Source: Bacillaceae bacterium JMAK1
Lineage (GTDB): Bacteria > Bacillota > Bacilli > Bacillales > Marinococcaceae
DNA length: 64,000 bases
Assembly: GCA_012970285.1 (NCBI GenBank)
Contig: JIBW01000004.1
Span: forward strand, 186,001 to 250,000
Reading direction: 5' to 3'
Shown: piece by piece, positions 41,468 through 49,281 of the stretch
How the letters are laid out: each line of letters opens with the position of its first letter
Numbering within the stretch: position 1 is the first letter of the stretch
Notes under the pieces: model-generated
Databases searched by the model: none
What the model was told of the DNA's origin: nothing
What the model saw: the letters and a program-made list of their open reading frames with translations, nothing else
Made by a program: the position numbers and the translations under genes

Positions 41468-43116
41468 ACATGGATGTTACGTACAAAACGTTTACGTGCG
41501 GTGAAAAAAGCGAGCGAGCGACAATCGTGGCATTTGAAAATCAGGATATGCAATCGTGGTTAACGATCGTTGTTCAAACGAAGCATCCAATTGTTATCAT
41601 CGATCAACACCACCAACCGATTGGTACGGTGACACTTGAATTCATTGCAAAGCGTCTAGTGGAAAGTTCGAGTGAATACATTCTTCCAAAACACGAGTTG
41701 TTACCGATTCAATGTGTTAAGAAAAGCGACCCATTCCCTGTTGAACAGCGAACGTTATCGGTTGTGATTGACGGCGAGGGAATCGTTGGTGTCATAACCC
41801 AACACATGCTCCAAACGGTCCGAGATCAAGATCGTGCCACATTATCGTTAATTTTTGACTCTGCGTATGAAGGGATCGTCATCATTGATCGTAATCAAAC
41901 GATTACGTCGATGAATCAATCGTACCGAGATTTTCTTGGTGGACTGAAAGAACGTGATGTGATCGGGCGTGACGTGACGTCTGTCATTGATAACACAGAA
42001 CTTCATCAAGTTGTAAAGACGGGCATTCCAGAGCGGGGTAAAGTCCAAACAATCCAAGGTCAGAAGATGGTCGTTCATCGACTTCCGATTTGGCAAGAAG
42101 GCGAGATTGTCGGGGCAGTCGGAATGTTAATCTTTGAAGGGATGACCGAGTTGCATCGCATTTTACAGCATGAAGTCGCTTCAAAGGCGGGGGCTGTAAA
42201 TACAGAACGAGAAGGTGCAGTGCAAACATTTGAAACGATGATCGGCAAAAGTCCAAGCATCCAACGAGTGAAAAGTCTCGCAAGAAAAGCGTCGCGAACG
42301 AAAGCATCTGTTGTCATTCAAGGGGAAAGTGGAACAGGGAAAGAGTTGTTTGCACAAGGCATTCATCATATGAGTTCGCGGGCAGAAGGACCGTTTGTGG
42401 CCATCAATTGCTCAGCATTTCCAGAGAACTTACTCGAGTCTGAGCTGTTTGGCTATGAAGGTGGGGCGTTTACTGATGCTCGTAAAGGAGGAAGACGTGG
42501 GAAGTTTGAACAAGCTCACGGTGGAACCCTTTTTCTCGACGAAGTATCAGAAATGTCATCATCAATGCAAGCGAAGATTCTACGCATACTTGAAACGAAA
42601 GAAATTGTAAGAATCGGTAGTGAACAAGTCATTCATAGCGACTTCCGAATTGTCGCTGCGACGAACAAAGATTTAAAAGCACTCGTTCAAGAAGGTCAAT
42701 TCCGACAAGATTTATTTTATCGTCTCCATGTTATTCGTTTAACAGTACCGCCTTTGCGAGAGCGAAAAGAAGACATTCCTAAATTGCTCGGCTTTCATAT
42801 GGAGCGCCTTGCTCAAGAGTATGGAATCGAGAAAAAAGCAATTAGTGAAGAAGCAATGCGGTTATTTTTACAGTATCACTGGCCAGGTAATGTCAGAGAG
42901 CTCGTTAACGCGGTAGATTATGTTGTGACAATGACAGATGGACAACCTGTCTTAGCGGACCACCTACCAGAGCCGTTTACAAGCCCTACGTTAGAGATTG
43001 ATGATGAGTGTTCGGAACTTGAACGTGTACTTCAAGAAGTAGGAGGGAATAAAACGAAGGCAGCCGAGAAACTAGGCATCCATCGTGCGACATTGTATCG
43101 GAAGTTGCAACAGTGA
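41464..43116 (+). CDS. sigma-54-dependent activator with CBS-like and PAS domains
   Basis: A 550-residue enhancer-binding protein. The N-terminal 125 residues have CBS-like features (VVIIDQHHQPIGTVTLEFIA and VVIDGEGIVGVITQHML); a PAS domain follows (about 130-230); then the AAA+ domain with Walker A QGESGTGKELF near 286, Walker B GTLFLDEVSEM, and a Fis-type helix-turn-helix (GNKTKAAEKLGIHRATLYRK) at the end. The sigma-54 contact loop reads GAFTDA, not GAFTGA. It should control the -24/-12 promoter 60 bases downstream that drives the alcohol/semialdehyde dehydrogenase operon. Start is GTG 41464 or ATG 41470. Confidence 0.88.
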   Translation: MNMDVTYKTFTCGEKSERATIVAFENQDMQSWLTIVVQTKHPIVIIDQHHQPIGTVTLEFIAKRLVESSSEYILPKHELLPIQCVKKSDPFPVEQRTLSVVIDGEGIVGVITQHMLQTVRDQDRATLSLIFDSAYEGIVIIDRNQTITSMNQSYRDFLGGLKERDVIGRDVTSVIDNTELHQVVKTGIPERGKVQTIQGQKMVVHRLPIWQEGEIVGAVGMLIFEGMTELHRILQHEVASKAGAVNTEREGAVQTFETMIGKSPSIQRVKSLARKASRTKASVVIQGESGTGKELFAQGIHHMSSRAEGPFVAINCSAFPENLLESELFGYEGGAFTDARKGGRRGKFEQAHGGTLFLDEVSEMSSSMQAKILRILETKEIVRIGSEQVIHSDFRIVAATNKDLKALVQEGQFRQDLFYRLHVIRLTVPPLRERKEDIPKLLGFHMERLAQEYGIEKKAISEEAMRLFLQYHWPGNVRELVNAVDYVVTMTDGQPVLADHLPEPFTSPTLEIDDECSELERVLQEVGGNKTKAAEKLGIHRATLYRKLQQ

Positions 43117-43118
43117 GT

Positions 43119-43143
43119 GTCGCTTTTTGCGACGGTGCAAAAA
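43119..43143 (+). promoter_or_regulatory. inverted repeats, probable enhancer site
   Basis: Two overlapping palindromes lie just past the activator's stop codon: GTCGC-TTTTT-GCGAC (43119-43133) and TTTTTGC-GACGGT-GCAAAAA (43124-43143). They are about 35-55 bases ahead of the -24 box, a short but usable enhancer distance. Confidence 0.5.
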
Positions 43144-43174
43144 CTTACGTCTTAGAACAACAACGGTTTCACTC

Positions 43175-43191
43175 TGGCATCGCTTTTGCAA
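43175..43191 (+). promoter_or_regulatory. sigma-54 promoter of adh/mmsA-like operon
   Basis: CTGGCATCGCTTTTGCA has GG (43177-43178) and GC (43189-43190) ten bases apart, a good -24/-12 match. It lies between the activator gene and the dehydrogenase start. Confidence 0.85.
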
Positions 43192-43216
43192 TAAAGCGTA
43201 GTAAGGAGGGATTCCA

Positions 43217-44416
43217 TTGGTAAAACGTATTGTACATCTTCCTCAAATCATTCATTACGGTAAGGACAGCTTTTTAGGAGTCGGTGAAGAAGCGAAGAAG
43301 CTCGGATCCAAAGCTTTAATCGTAAGTGATCGAATAATGGAACAGCTCGGAAATGTTCAGCAACTTCATGATCATTTACATTCGGCAGACGTTTCTTATG
43401 TGGAGTACTTAGGCGTGGAGACTGAGCCGAAAGATACATACGTCGACGAGGCGTTACAGTTGTTGAGAGCTGAACAATGTGATCATGTTATTGCTTTAGG
43501 AGGTGGTAGCTGCATTGATACAGCTAAAGCCGTTGCGGTGCTTGCGACCAACACGGGGCGAATCCATGACTATATGAATCAAAAACAATTAGCAACAGTA
43601 AAGCCACTCCCACTCATTGCAGTGCCAACGACTGGTGGTACAGGGTCTGAAGCGACGGATGTTACGGTCATTACAGATACGAAAGAAGACATTAAAATGA
43701 TGATCAAACAACAAGCCTTTATGCCGCTTGTTGCGATCGTTGATCCGGTATTAACTGTCTCAACCCCGAAGTCGGTAACTGCCGCGACCGGTGTTGACGC
43801 ACTCACACATGCTATTGAATCACTCATAAGTCGAAAAGCTCAACCATTCACACGCACGTTGAGCCTTCAAGCGATTGAGTTGCTCTATGCAAACATTCGC
43901 GAAGCTTATCACAATGGCGATAATTTGGAGGCTCGGGACCAAATGATTTACGGTTCAATGCTTGCAGGGATGGCGTTCTCTAACGCTTCGACATGTCTCG
44001 TACACGGAATGTCGCGTCCATTAGGAGCTGTGTTCCACGTTCCTCACGGAGTGTCGAATGCAATGTTACTTCCGATCATATTGGAATATACGAAAGTAGA
44101 CTGCCAAGAAGACCTCGCAACAATTGCGAGAATGATCAATAAAGATGTTAAAGATGAATCCGATGAAGAGCTTAGTAACTGGCTCGTCGAAGAGATTGAG
44201 CACTTATGTGAAGAGCTTGAGATTCCAACCCTTTCAGGATGGGGAATTGACCGAGAAGCGTTTGATCTAGTAAAAGAAAAGATGGCTGAAGACGCGCTCA
44301 TTAGTGGAAGCCCTGCAACAAATCCGAAAGTACCGACAAAAGAAGAAATTGTAGAACTTTACGATCAACTCATGAACTACTCATACACAAAAAGGAGCGA
44401 GACACATGCTAACTAA
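43217..44416 (+). CDS. iron-containing alcohol dehydrogenase
   Basis: A 399-residue group III (Fe-ADH) NAD(P)-dependent alcohol dehydrogenase. The cofactor motif is [17 protein letters not shown], then [17 protein letters not shown]; iron ligands lie in [12 protein letters not shown] and [18 protein letters not shown]. The start is TTG after AAGGAGGG. It overlaps the next gene, a CoA-acylating semialdehyde dehydrogenase, by 11 bases. Together they could oxidise a hydroxy acid such as 3-hydroxypropionate or 3-hydroxyisobutyrate to a semialdehyde and then to an acyl-CoA; the exact substrate is inferred. Expression should depend on sigma-54. Confidence 0.87.
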   Translation: MVKRIVHLPQIIHYGKDSFLGVGEEAKKLGSKALIVSDRIMEQLGNVQQLHDHLHSADVSYVEYLGVETEPKDTYVDEALQLLRAEQCDHVIALGGGSCIDTAKAVAVLATNTGRIHDYMNQKQLATVKPLPLIAVPTTGGTGSEATDVTVITDTKEDIKMMIKQQAFMPLVAIVDPVLTVSTPKSVTAATGVDALTHAIESLISRKAQPFTRTLSLQAIELLYANIREAYHNGDNLEARDQMIYGSMLAGMAFSNASTCLVHGMSRPLGAVFHVPHGVSNAMLLPIILEYTKVDCQEDLATIARMINKDVKDESDEELSNWLVEEIEHLCEELEIPTLSGWGIDREAFDLVKEKMAEDALISGSPATNPKVPTKEEIVELYDQLMNYSYTKRSETHAN

Positions 44417-45845
44417 TTATATTAACGGTGAATGGGTCAAAGCGAAAACGTCAGAATACGAATCTGTTCCAAACCCAGCAACAGGCGAAGAAATTGCTAG
44501 AACGCCATTATCAACGAAAGAAGATGTTGATGATGCTGTACAAGCTGCAAAAGCGGCCTTTAAATCATGGAAAAAAGTTCCTGTTCCAAAGCGCGCGCGC
44601 TACTTATTTAATTATCAACAACTCCTCATTCAAAAGCATGATGAGCTAGCAGGATTAATTACGAAAGAAAACGGTAAAACGTTTGATGATGCATACGGTG
44701 AAGTACAGCGTGGAATTGAGTGTGTAGAATTTGCAGCTGGCGCTCCAACATTAATGATGGGTGAGAGCTTGCCAGAGATTGCAACGGGGATTGAATCGGG
44801 AATGTATCGCTATCCAGTTGGGGTTGTTGGCGGAATTACACCGTTTAACTTCCCAATGATGGTACCTTGTTGGATGTTCCCGCTTGCGATTGCTACAGGA
44901 AATACGTTCGTTCTAAAACCTTCGGAGCGTACACCACTTCTTGCAGAAAGACTCGTTGAGTTGGCAACCGAAGCAGGCATTCCAAAAGGGGTGTTGAACC
45001 TTGTACACGGTGCGCATGACGTTGTGAACGGTTTGTTGGAACACGAAGATGTACCAGCGATTAGTTTCGTTGGCTCACAACCAGTCGCTGAATACGTATA
45101 TAAAACAGGTGCTAGCTATGGTAAAAGAGTACAAGCGTTAGCTGGAGCAAAAAATCACTCAATAGTTTTGGCAGATGCCGATCTTGATAAAACGATTGAA
45201 GGAATTACGAGCGGGGCGTTTGGAAGTGCAGGTCAACGTTGTATGGCAACCGCTGTCGTCGTTGCTGTAGAAGAAATCGCTGATGAACTCGTTGAGCGTT
45301 TGAAGAAATCAGCAGATGAATTGTTAATGGGTGATGGCAGTGATCGCTCGATTACATTAGGACCGGTTATTCGCCAAAGTCATTTAGACAAAGTAAAAGG
45401 ACAAATGGAAGAAGCAATCGGTGAGGGCGCGAAGCTCGTAAGGGATGGTCGAGACGTACCGACTGAAGCTGGGAATGGTTATTTCCTAGGGGCGAGCATT
45501 TTTGATCACGTCACGCCAGAAATGAAAATTTGGCAAGAAGAAATCTTTGCACCTGTCCTTTCAATTGTTCGAGTGAAAGACCTCACAGAAGCAATTGAAC
45601 TCACGAACAAATCCAAGTTCGGTAACGGCTCAGTTCTTTATACGAACAGCGGAAAAGCCGTACGTGAATATCGAGAAGACATTGAGGTAGGGATGCTCGG
45701 AGTGAACGTAAACGTTCCAGCACCGATGGCATTCTTCCCATTCTCAGGTTGGAAAGACTCGTTCTACGGTGACCTTCATGCGAACGGAAAAGACGGCATT
45801 AACTTCTATACGAAACGCAAAATGCTTACGCAACGTTGGCACTAA
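44406..45845 (+). CDS. mmsA: CoA-acylating methylmalonate-semialdehyde dehydrogenase-type
   Basis: A 479-residue aldehyde dehydrogenase of the MmsA/IolA class, which converts malonate or methylmalonate semialdehyde to acetyl- or propionyl-CoA with release of CO2. Seen are [50 protein letters not shown] and the catalytic-cysteine block [15 protein letters not shown], all typical for MMSDH. It is the second gene of the sigma-54 operon, with its ribosome site (AAAAGGAGCG) inside the upstream gene. A terminator follows. Confidence 0.9.
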   Translation: MLTNYINGEWVKAKTSEYESVPNPATGEEIARTPLSTKEDVDDAVQAAKAAFKSWKKVPVPKRARYLFNYQQLLIQKHDELAGLITKENGKTFDDAYGEVQRGIECVEFAAGAPTLMMGESLPEIATGIESGMYRYPVGVVGGITPFNFPMMVPCWMFPLAIATGNTFVLKPSERTPLLAERLVELATEAGIPKGVLNLVHGAHDVVNGLLEHEDVPAISFVGSQPVAEYVYKTGASYGKRVQALAGAKNHSIVLADADLDKTIEGITSGAFGSAGQRCMATAVVVAVEEIADELVERLKKSADELLMGDGSDRSITLGPVIRQSHLDKVKGQMEEAIGEGAKLVRDGRDVPTEAGNGYFLGASIFDHVTPEMKIWQEEIFAPVLSIVRVKDLTEAIELTNKSKFGNGSVLYTNSGKAVREYREDIEVGMLGVNVNVPAPMAFFPFSGWKDSFYGDLHANGKDGINFYTKRKMLTQRWH

Positions 45846-45854
45846 ATAAATGAT

Positions 45855-45881
45855 AAAACTCCCCGTCTGGGGAGTTTTTTT
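45855..45881 (+). terminator. terminator after mmsA-like gene
   Basis: AAAACTCCCC and GGGGAGTTTT pair across GTCT, followed by T's. Confidence 0.95.
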
Positions 45882-45944
45882 GTTATGCGTTCTGGCTTAC
45901 ACTAATAGAAAGGAAAAGTTAACCTAAACAGGAGTTGACGCTCG

Positions 45945-47021
45945 ATGGCAGAACCGATTAAAAACATGTTTCATCAGGAGTATTTACAGACGGTCGCGAA
46001 CAAGGTGCAAAGTGTGCATGGTGATTTTCACGTCGATGCCTTTGTAAAAAACGTTCAAACAGAACCGTGGGCAGAACTAGAAATGATGGATCGAATCAAT
46101 AAGATAACGGAGACCCTTCATAGTCATTTACCTACTGATTACAAAGAAGCCGTCACCATTTTAGCGGATGCAGCAGATGCTAAAGGTGCAGAAGGGTACA
46201 TGTTCTTCCCTCATTTCGTTGCGAAGTATGGATTAGATGACTGGGAGACGTCTATAACGATGCTGCGGAGGTTTACTTCCTATGCGAGTTCAGAATTTGC
46301 TGTCCGACCATTTATTGAAAAAGACCCAATAGAAATGGTCAATGTCATGAAAGAATGGGCGACGAGCGAAAATGAACACGTGCGAAGGCTTGCAAGTGAA
46401 GGGGCGAGGCCGAGATTGCCGTGGGGTAAGACGTTGTCAGCATTCATAAAAGATCCAACGAAAACGACAGTGATTTTAGAAGTACTAAAAGAAGATTCGT
46501 CTAAATACGTGCGAAAAAGTGTCGCCAACCATCTGAATGATTTTTCAAAAGACCATCCAAATTATGTTCTGCAACTGGCGAAGTCATGGCAAGGAAAGTC
46601 TGAACGAACGGATTGGATTATTCGTCACGGGTGCCGAACGTTAATCCGAAAAGGACTCCCGGAAGCGTACGAGCTGTTCGGTTACGGAGGGAGTGTAAGA
46701 GACGGATTGGTGATGATTCAACCGCCTTCTATTGTAATTGGAGAAAGCATCACGATGGATTACAGCTTTACGGTTGAACGAGCAGGGGCAATGCGAGTGG
46801 AGTACGGGATTCAATTCGTTAAAGCGAACGGAAAGCGCTCAGAAAAGAAGTTTCTTCTTGTGGACCGAACGTATCATACTGGTGAAAAAGTCAAACGTGA
46901 ACGGACGCATTCATTTGCAGATTTATCGACAAGAAAGCACTATTCAGGTACACACATCGTAACGATTTATGTGAATGGTTTAGTGGTGTCTGAGGCCTCA
47001 ATCAATGTCATAAAAAAGTAG
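45945..47021 (+). CDS. DNA alkylation repair protein, AlkC-like (HEAT repeats)
   Basis: A 358-residue HEAT-like repeat protein of the AlkC/AlkD DNA glycosylase superfamily. The helical part includes WATSENEHVRRLASEGARPR, LPWGKTLSAFIKDPTKT and DSSKYVRKSVANHLNDFSKD; these are typical AlkC/AlkD. A C-terminal domain of about 100 residues (from VIGESITMDYSFTVE, beta-rich) follows, consistent with the Ig-like domain of AlkC. It should remove small alkyl adducts such as 3-methylcytosine or 3-methyladenine. ATG follows ACAGGAG. AlkA is elsewhere in the window. Confidence 0.85.
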   Translation: MAEPIKNMFHQEYLQTVANKVQSVHGDFHVDAFVKNVQTEPWAELEMMDRINKITETLHSHLPTDYKEAVTILADAADAKGAEGYMFFPHFVAKYGLDDWETSITMLRRFTSYASSEFAVRPFIEKDPIEMVNVMKEWATSENEHVRRLASEGARPRLPWGKTLSAFIKDPTKTTVILEVLKEDSSKYVRKSVANHLNDFSKDHPNYVLQLAKSWQGKSERTDWIIRHGCRTLIRKGLPEAYELFGYGGSVRDGLVMIQPPSIVIGESITMDYSFTVERAGAMRVEYGIQFVKANGKRSEKKFLLVDRTYHTGEKVKRERTHSFADLSTRKHYSGTHIVTIYVNGLVVSEASINVIKK

Positions 47022-47036
47022 TGAGAATTATTTTCA
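47022..47036 (+). promoter_or_regulatory. Fur box 1
   Basis: TGAGAATTATTTTCA fits the 7-1-7 Fur pattern TGATAAT-N-ATTATCA with two changes. It ends nine bases before the -35 at 47045 and overlaps the stop codon region of the AlkC-like gene's flank. Confidence 0.65.
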
Positions 47037-47044
47037 ATTAGTTA

Positions 47045-47073
47045 TTGACACTAGTCTGAAAACCATCTAATAT
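47045..47073 (+). promoter_or_regulatory. sigma-A promoter flanked by Fur boxes
   Basis: TTGACA (47045-47050), 17-base spacer, TAATAT (47068-47073). A near-consensus promoter; start of transcription is expected about 47080. No coding start is near it. Confidence 0.8.
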
Positions 47074-47085
47074 AGTAAGTGACAT

Positions 47086-47100
47086 TGATATTCATTATCA
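47086..47100 (+). promoter_or_regulatory. Fur box 2
   Basis: TGATATTCATTATCA differs from the 7-1-7 Fur consensus at a single position. It lies over the expected transcription start of the small RNA, a classic repressor position. Confidence 0.75.
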
Positions 47101-47179
47101 ATTACTTATTTGAGAAGACGTTGTCGAGGTTCTCGCTACGTTTTGCTCTCAAACATCCCCCTTTATGTAATACCTATTG

Positions 47180-47216
47180 GCAATATGCCCTCCCAAGGCA
47201 TATTGCGCTTTTTTTT
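47180..47216 (+). terminator. terminator of the candidate small RNA
   Basis: GCAATATGCC and GGCATATTGC form a perfect ten-base stem with a CTCCCAA loop, followed by GC and eight T. It lies upstream of, not after, a coding gene. Confidence 0.92.
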
Positions 47217-47242
47217 GGGTAAATTACAGTGGGGTGATATTG

Positions 47243-47452
47243 ATGGATCACAAGGAAAACAAAGAGAACAATGGTGAACGAATCGAACGAATCATTAACG
47301 ATACGATTGAGAACATAAATGAAGCGGAAAATTTTCAACAAGCGCACCTTGGTGAAATGAGCGAAAAAGACCAGCAAGATCTTGATGAAAAAAACCGTCG
47401 AAGAAGAGACAGCGTTGACGCGTTGCGTCACGAAATTGAAGATGAGCGATAG
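47243..47452 (+). CDS. tlp: Tlp-type small acid-soluble spore protein
   Basis: A 69-residue charged protein that resembles B. subtilis Tlp: ERIERIINDTIENINEAENF then EKDQQDLDEKNRRRRDSVDA and RHEIEDER. Tlp is a minor spore-core protein made in the forespore. ATG 47243 follows GTGGGGTG; an in-frame upstream ATG falls in the small-RNA terminator and is rejected. A forespore-type promoter was not clearly seen. It supports endospore formation in this organism. Confidence 0.85.
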   Translation: MDHKENKENNGERIERIINDTIENINEAENFQQAHLGEMSEKDQQDLDEKNRRRRDSVDALRHEIEDER

Positions 47453-47484
47453 ACTTGCGATCCACTTTTGCAAGTCTTTTTTTT
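47450..47484 (+). terminator. terminator after tlp
   Basis: AGACTTGC and GCAAGTCT pair around an 11-base loop, followed by TTTTTTT. Confidence 0.85.
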
Positions 47485-47535
47485 GCATAGAAAAAGGCTC
47501 TGGAACAGAAGCTAGCTATGCTAGGGGGAATCTGC

Positions 47536-48435
47536 ATGGCTCTTTATGATTGCGCCATTATTGGAGGAGGAATCGCTGGAATTCAAGCCTCAATCCAACT
47601 CGGGCGTTACAAGCGAAATGTGCTCGTCCTTGATAAAGGCAAAGGAAGGTCAACACTTTGTCGGAAGTATCGCAACATCCTCGGCTGGCCAGATGGAGTA
47701 AGTGGTGAAGATCTTAGAAGGATCGGCAAACAGCAAGGAAAAATGCTCGGTGTGCATTATCGAACAGAAGAAGTCGTTGCCATTGAACGAGCCGATCATT
47801 TCCAACTGTTAACACGATCAGGGCAATCGTATGAAGCCAAGCGGCTTTTATTTGCTACGGGTGTGACAGATCCGAACCCTCTCCCGCAATTAGAGTCATG
47901 CCTCGGAAGCACTGTATATATTTGTCCAGACTGTGATGGATATGAAGTTCAAGGAAAAAAAGCACTCATTTTAGGCTCTGGGAAATCAGGCGTTCATATG
48001 GCGAAACGATTGCACCAATGGGCGAGCGAACTTATTTATATTAATCATACAAGTGAAGCAATCCGAGAAAAAGATAAAGCACAACTATTCGGCATGAAGG
48101 TTCATTACATCGAAGAGCGCATTCAAACCCCCCTCGTCACCGATCACCAATTTAACGGGGTGATTTTGAAATCAGGTGAATTAATTGAAGCGAAGCACGC
48201 ATTTATCGCCTTTGGGAAGATTACCCCACAAACAGACCTCGCCCGAAAACTAGGCTGCGAACGAATGGAAAACGGTCATTTGATTACTGAAGCAAGAACG
48301 AAAAAAACAAACGTCGAGCACATCTACGCAGCCGGTGATATCGGCGTACACGCTGAACAAGTGACCATTGCAATGGGTGAAGGCACGCTCGCCGCAGTAT
48401 GGATTGAGAAGTCGCTGGCGGAGGGTACAGTGTAG
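47536..48435 (+). CDS. thioredoxin-reductase-like FAD oxidoreductase
   Basis: A 299-residue flavoprotein of the thioredoxin reductase fold. The N-terminal FAD motif is AIIGGGIAGIQASIQLGR, the redox pair is CPDC in VYICPDCDGYEV near residue 135 (CATC in classical TrxB), and the second dinucleotide site is ALILGSGKSGVHMAKRL with a GxGxxG-like core. The C-terminal FAD motif is IYAAGDIG. A thioredoxin-like or ferredoxin partner is unknown. ATG 47536 follows GGGGGAATC. The stop codon TAG is the first TAG of the 21-bp array. Cytoplasmic. Confidence 0.82.
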   Translation: MALYDCAIIGGGIAGIQASIQLGRYKRNVLVLDKGKGRSTLCRKYRNILGWPDGVSGEDLRRIGKQQGKMLGVHYRTEEVVAIERADHFQLLTRSGQSYEAKRLLFATGVTDPNPLPQLESCLGSTVYICPDCDGYEVQGKKALILGSGKSGVHMAKRLHQWASELIYINHTSEAIREKDKAQLFGMKVHYIEERIQTPLVTDHQFNGVILKSGELIEAKHAFIAFGKITPQTDLARKLGCERMENGHLITEARTKKTNVEHIYAAGDIGVHAEQVTIAMGEGTLAAVWIEKSLAEGTV

Positions 48436-48838
48436 CAAGAGCGGGGTGCGGTGTAGCAAGAGCGAGGCCGTGTGTAGCAAGAGCGGGGCATGGTGTAGCA
48501 AGAGCGGGGTGCGGTGTAGCAAGAGCGGGGTGCGGTGTAGCAAGAGCGAGGCGTGGTGTAGCAAGAGCGGGGCATGATGTAGCAAGCGTGGGTCGAGGTG
48601 TAGCAAGAGCGGGGCATGGTGTAGCAAGAGCGGGGCCTGGTGTAGCAAGCGCGGGGTGCGGTGTAGCAAGAGCGAGGTGCGGTGTAGCAAGCGCGGGGTG
48701 CGGTGTAGCAAGAGCAAGGCGTGGTGTAGCAAGAGCGAGGCCAGGTGTAGCAAGAGCGAGGCCAGGTGTAGCAAGCGCGAGGCCTGGTGTAGCAAGAGCG
48801 ATGCCAGGTGTAGCAAGACCAAGCGCCTGGTGTACCAT
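48433..48838 (+). repeat. 21-bp tandem repeat array 2 (19 units)
   Basis: Units start at 48433 and continue every 21 bases to 48811, 19 in all; a decayed partial copy follows after 22 bases. Core is TAGCAAGAGC, the rest near GGGGYGYGGTG. Three or four units have TAGCAAGCG instead. The first unit supplies the stop codon of the upstream gene, and all later TAGs are in that same frame. A terminator at 48908 ends the transcript. The core and period match array 1 (18989), 29 kb away, with a different variable half, so the arrays are related but have diverged. Function unknown. Confidence 0.9.
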
Positions 48839-48907
48839 GCCCGACCTGCCTTAACAAGGTGAACTCACACTGAACGTGCTCCACTTTCAAGTACACATCA
48901 ACAAAAA

Positions 48908-48931
48908 AAACCGCCCAGTAATGGGCGGTTT
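48908..48931. terminator. bidirectional terminator after array 2
   Basis: AAACCGCCCA and TGGGCGGTTT pair across GTAA. An A run on the left gives a T tail for the minus-strand sigO operon. Confidence 0.9.
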
Positions 48932-48938
48932 CCAAAAG

Positions 48939-49142
48939 CTATGACCGGAAGCGGTTTTTGAACTCTTCAAACGTGGGAGCGTTGTCTTCATTGAATGTGT
49001 GGATAATTTCTGTAAGCTTCAAGTATAGAACTTGTCTTAAATCGTCGCGTTCTTCTGGGGTAGTTTCAAGCAAGCATTTTCGGATTTTTGGTTCGAACTG
49101 TTGAATAATCTCTTCAATTTTTTTTGGATGATTCATCGTCAT
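48939..49142 (-). CDS. rsoA: RsoA-like sigma co-factor (sigma region 2 type)
   Basis: A 67-residue protein: after MTMNHPKKIEEIIQQF comes EPKIRKCLLETTPEERDDLR, then QVLYLKLTEII, which resembles the core-binding region 2 of sigma factors. In B. subtilis RsoA supplies region 2 to the truncated sigma-O. ATG 49142 is chosen (GTG 49151 is possible), after AGAAGGTAAGTG. It overlaps yvrJ by 29 bases and lies in the sigO operon. Confidence 0.75.
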   Translation of the reverse strand: MTMNHPKKIEEIIQQFEPKIRKCLLETTPEERDDLRQVLYLKLTEIIHTFNEDNAPTFEEFKNRFRS

Positions 49143-49281
49143 TTCTCTCACTTACCTTCTCTATAAAAAGTTGTTCGAGACGTTCTAACCGTCGTTCAAA
49201 ACGGAACAATAAATAAAGAGTGATGGCAATCGGGAATCCGTACTTGGACATAATCTCAACAAGTGACGATATCTCAATCAT
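49114..49281 (-). CDS. yvrJ: YvrJ-family small membrane protein
   Basis: A 55-residue peptide (starts MIEISSLVEIMSKYGFPIAI) with one membrane segment (about residues 14-26) and a charged helical tail (RFERRLERLEQLF). It matches YvrJ, linked to the sigO locus in B. subtilis. It overlaps the sigO stop by eight bases and the rsoA start by 29, so all three should be translationally coupled. GAAGGGACTGGCA provides a ribosome site. Confidence 0.8.
   Translation of the reverse strand: MIEISSLVEIMSKYGFPIAITLYLLFRFERRLERLEQLFIEKVSERNDDESSKKN

Larger units (their letters stand above)
47080..47216 (+). ncRNA. candidate Fur-regulated small RNA (FsrA-like)
   Basis: A promoter with Fur boxes on both sides (47022-47036 and 47086-47100) is followed, about 130 bases on, by a strong terminator (47180-47216), with no credible ORF between. 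The RNA would hold a possible 5' hairpin (GAGAA 47112-47116 with TTCTC 47130-47134), an unpaired C-run CATCCCCCTTTA (CCCCC 47157-47161), and a terminator whose loop is CTCCCAA. C-rich single-stranded segments are how FsrA of B. subtilis pairs with ribosome sites of iron-using mRNAs. Start site and homology are inferred; the gene next to it (tlp) is spore-related and may be read by its own promoter. Confidence 0.65.

Noticed and set aside
47177-47242. N-terminal extension of Tlp
   Set aside because: It would be read from the terminator of the candidate small RNA; ATG 47243 has the ribosome site and matches Tlp length.
18989-48838. CRISPR arrays
   Set aside because: Units are 21-bp tandem copies with degenerate halves; there are no distinct spacers, no 23-40-base palindromic repeat, and no cas genes nearby.
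48250-48935. Long open frames through array 2 on both strands
   Set aside because: Same reason as array 1; they are repeat artefacts, and partly antisense to the thioredoxin-reductase-like gene.
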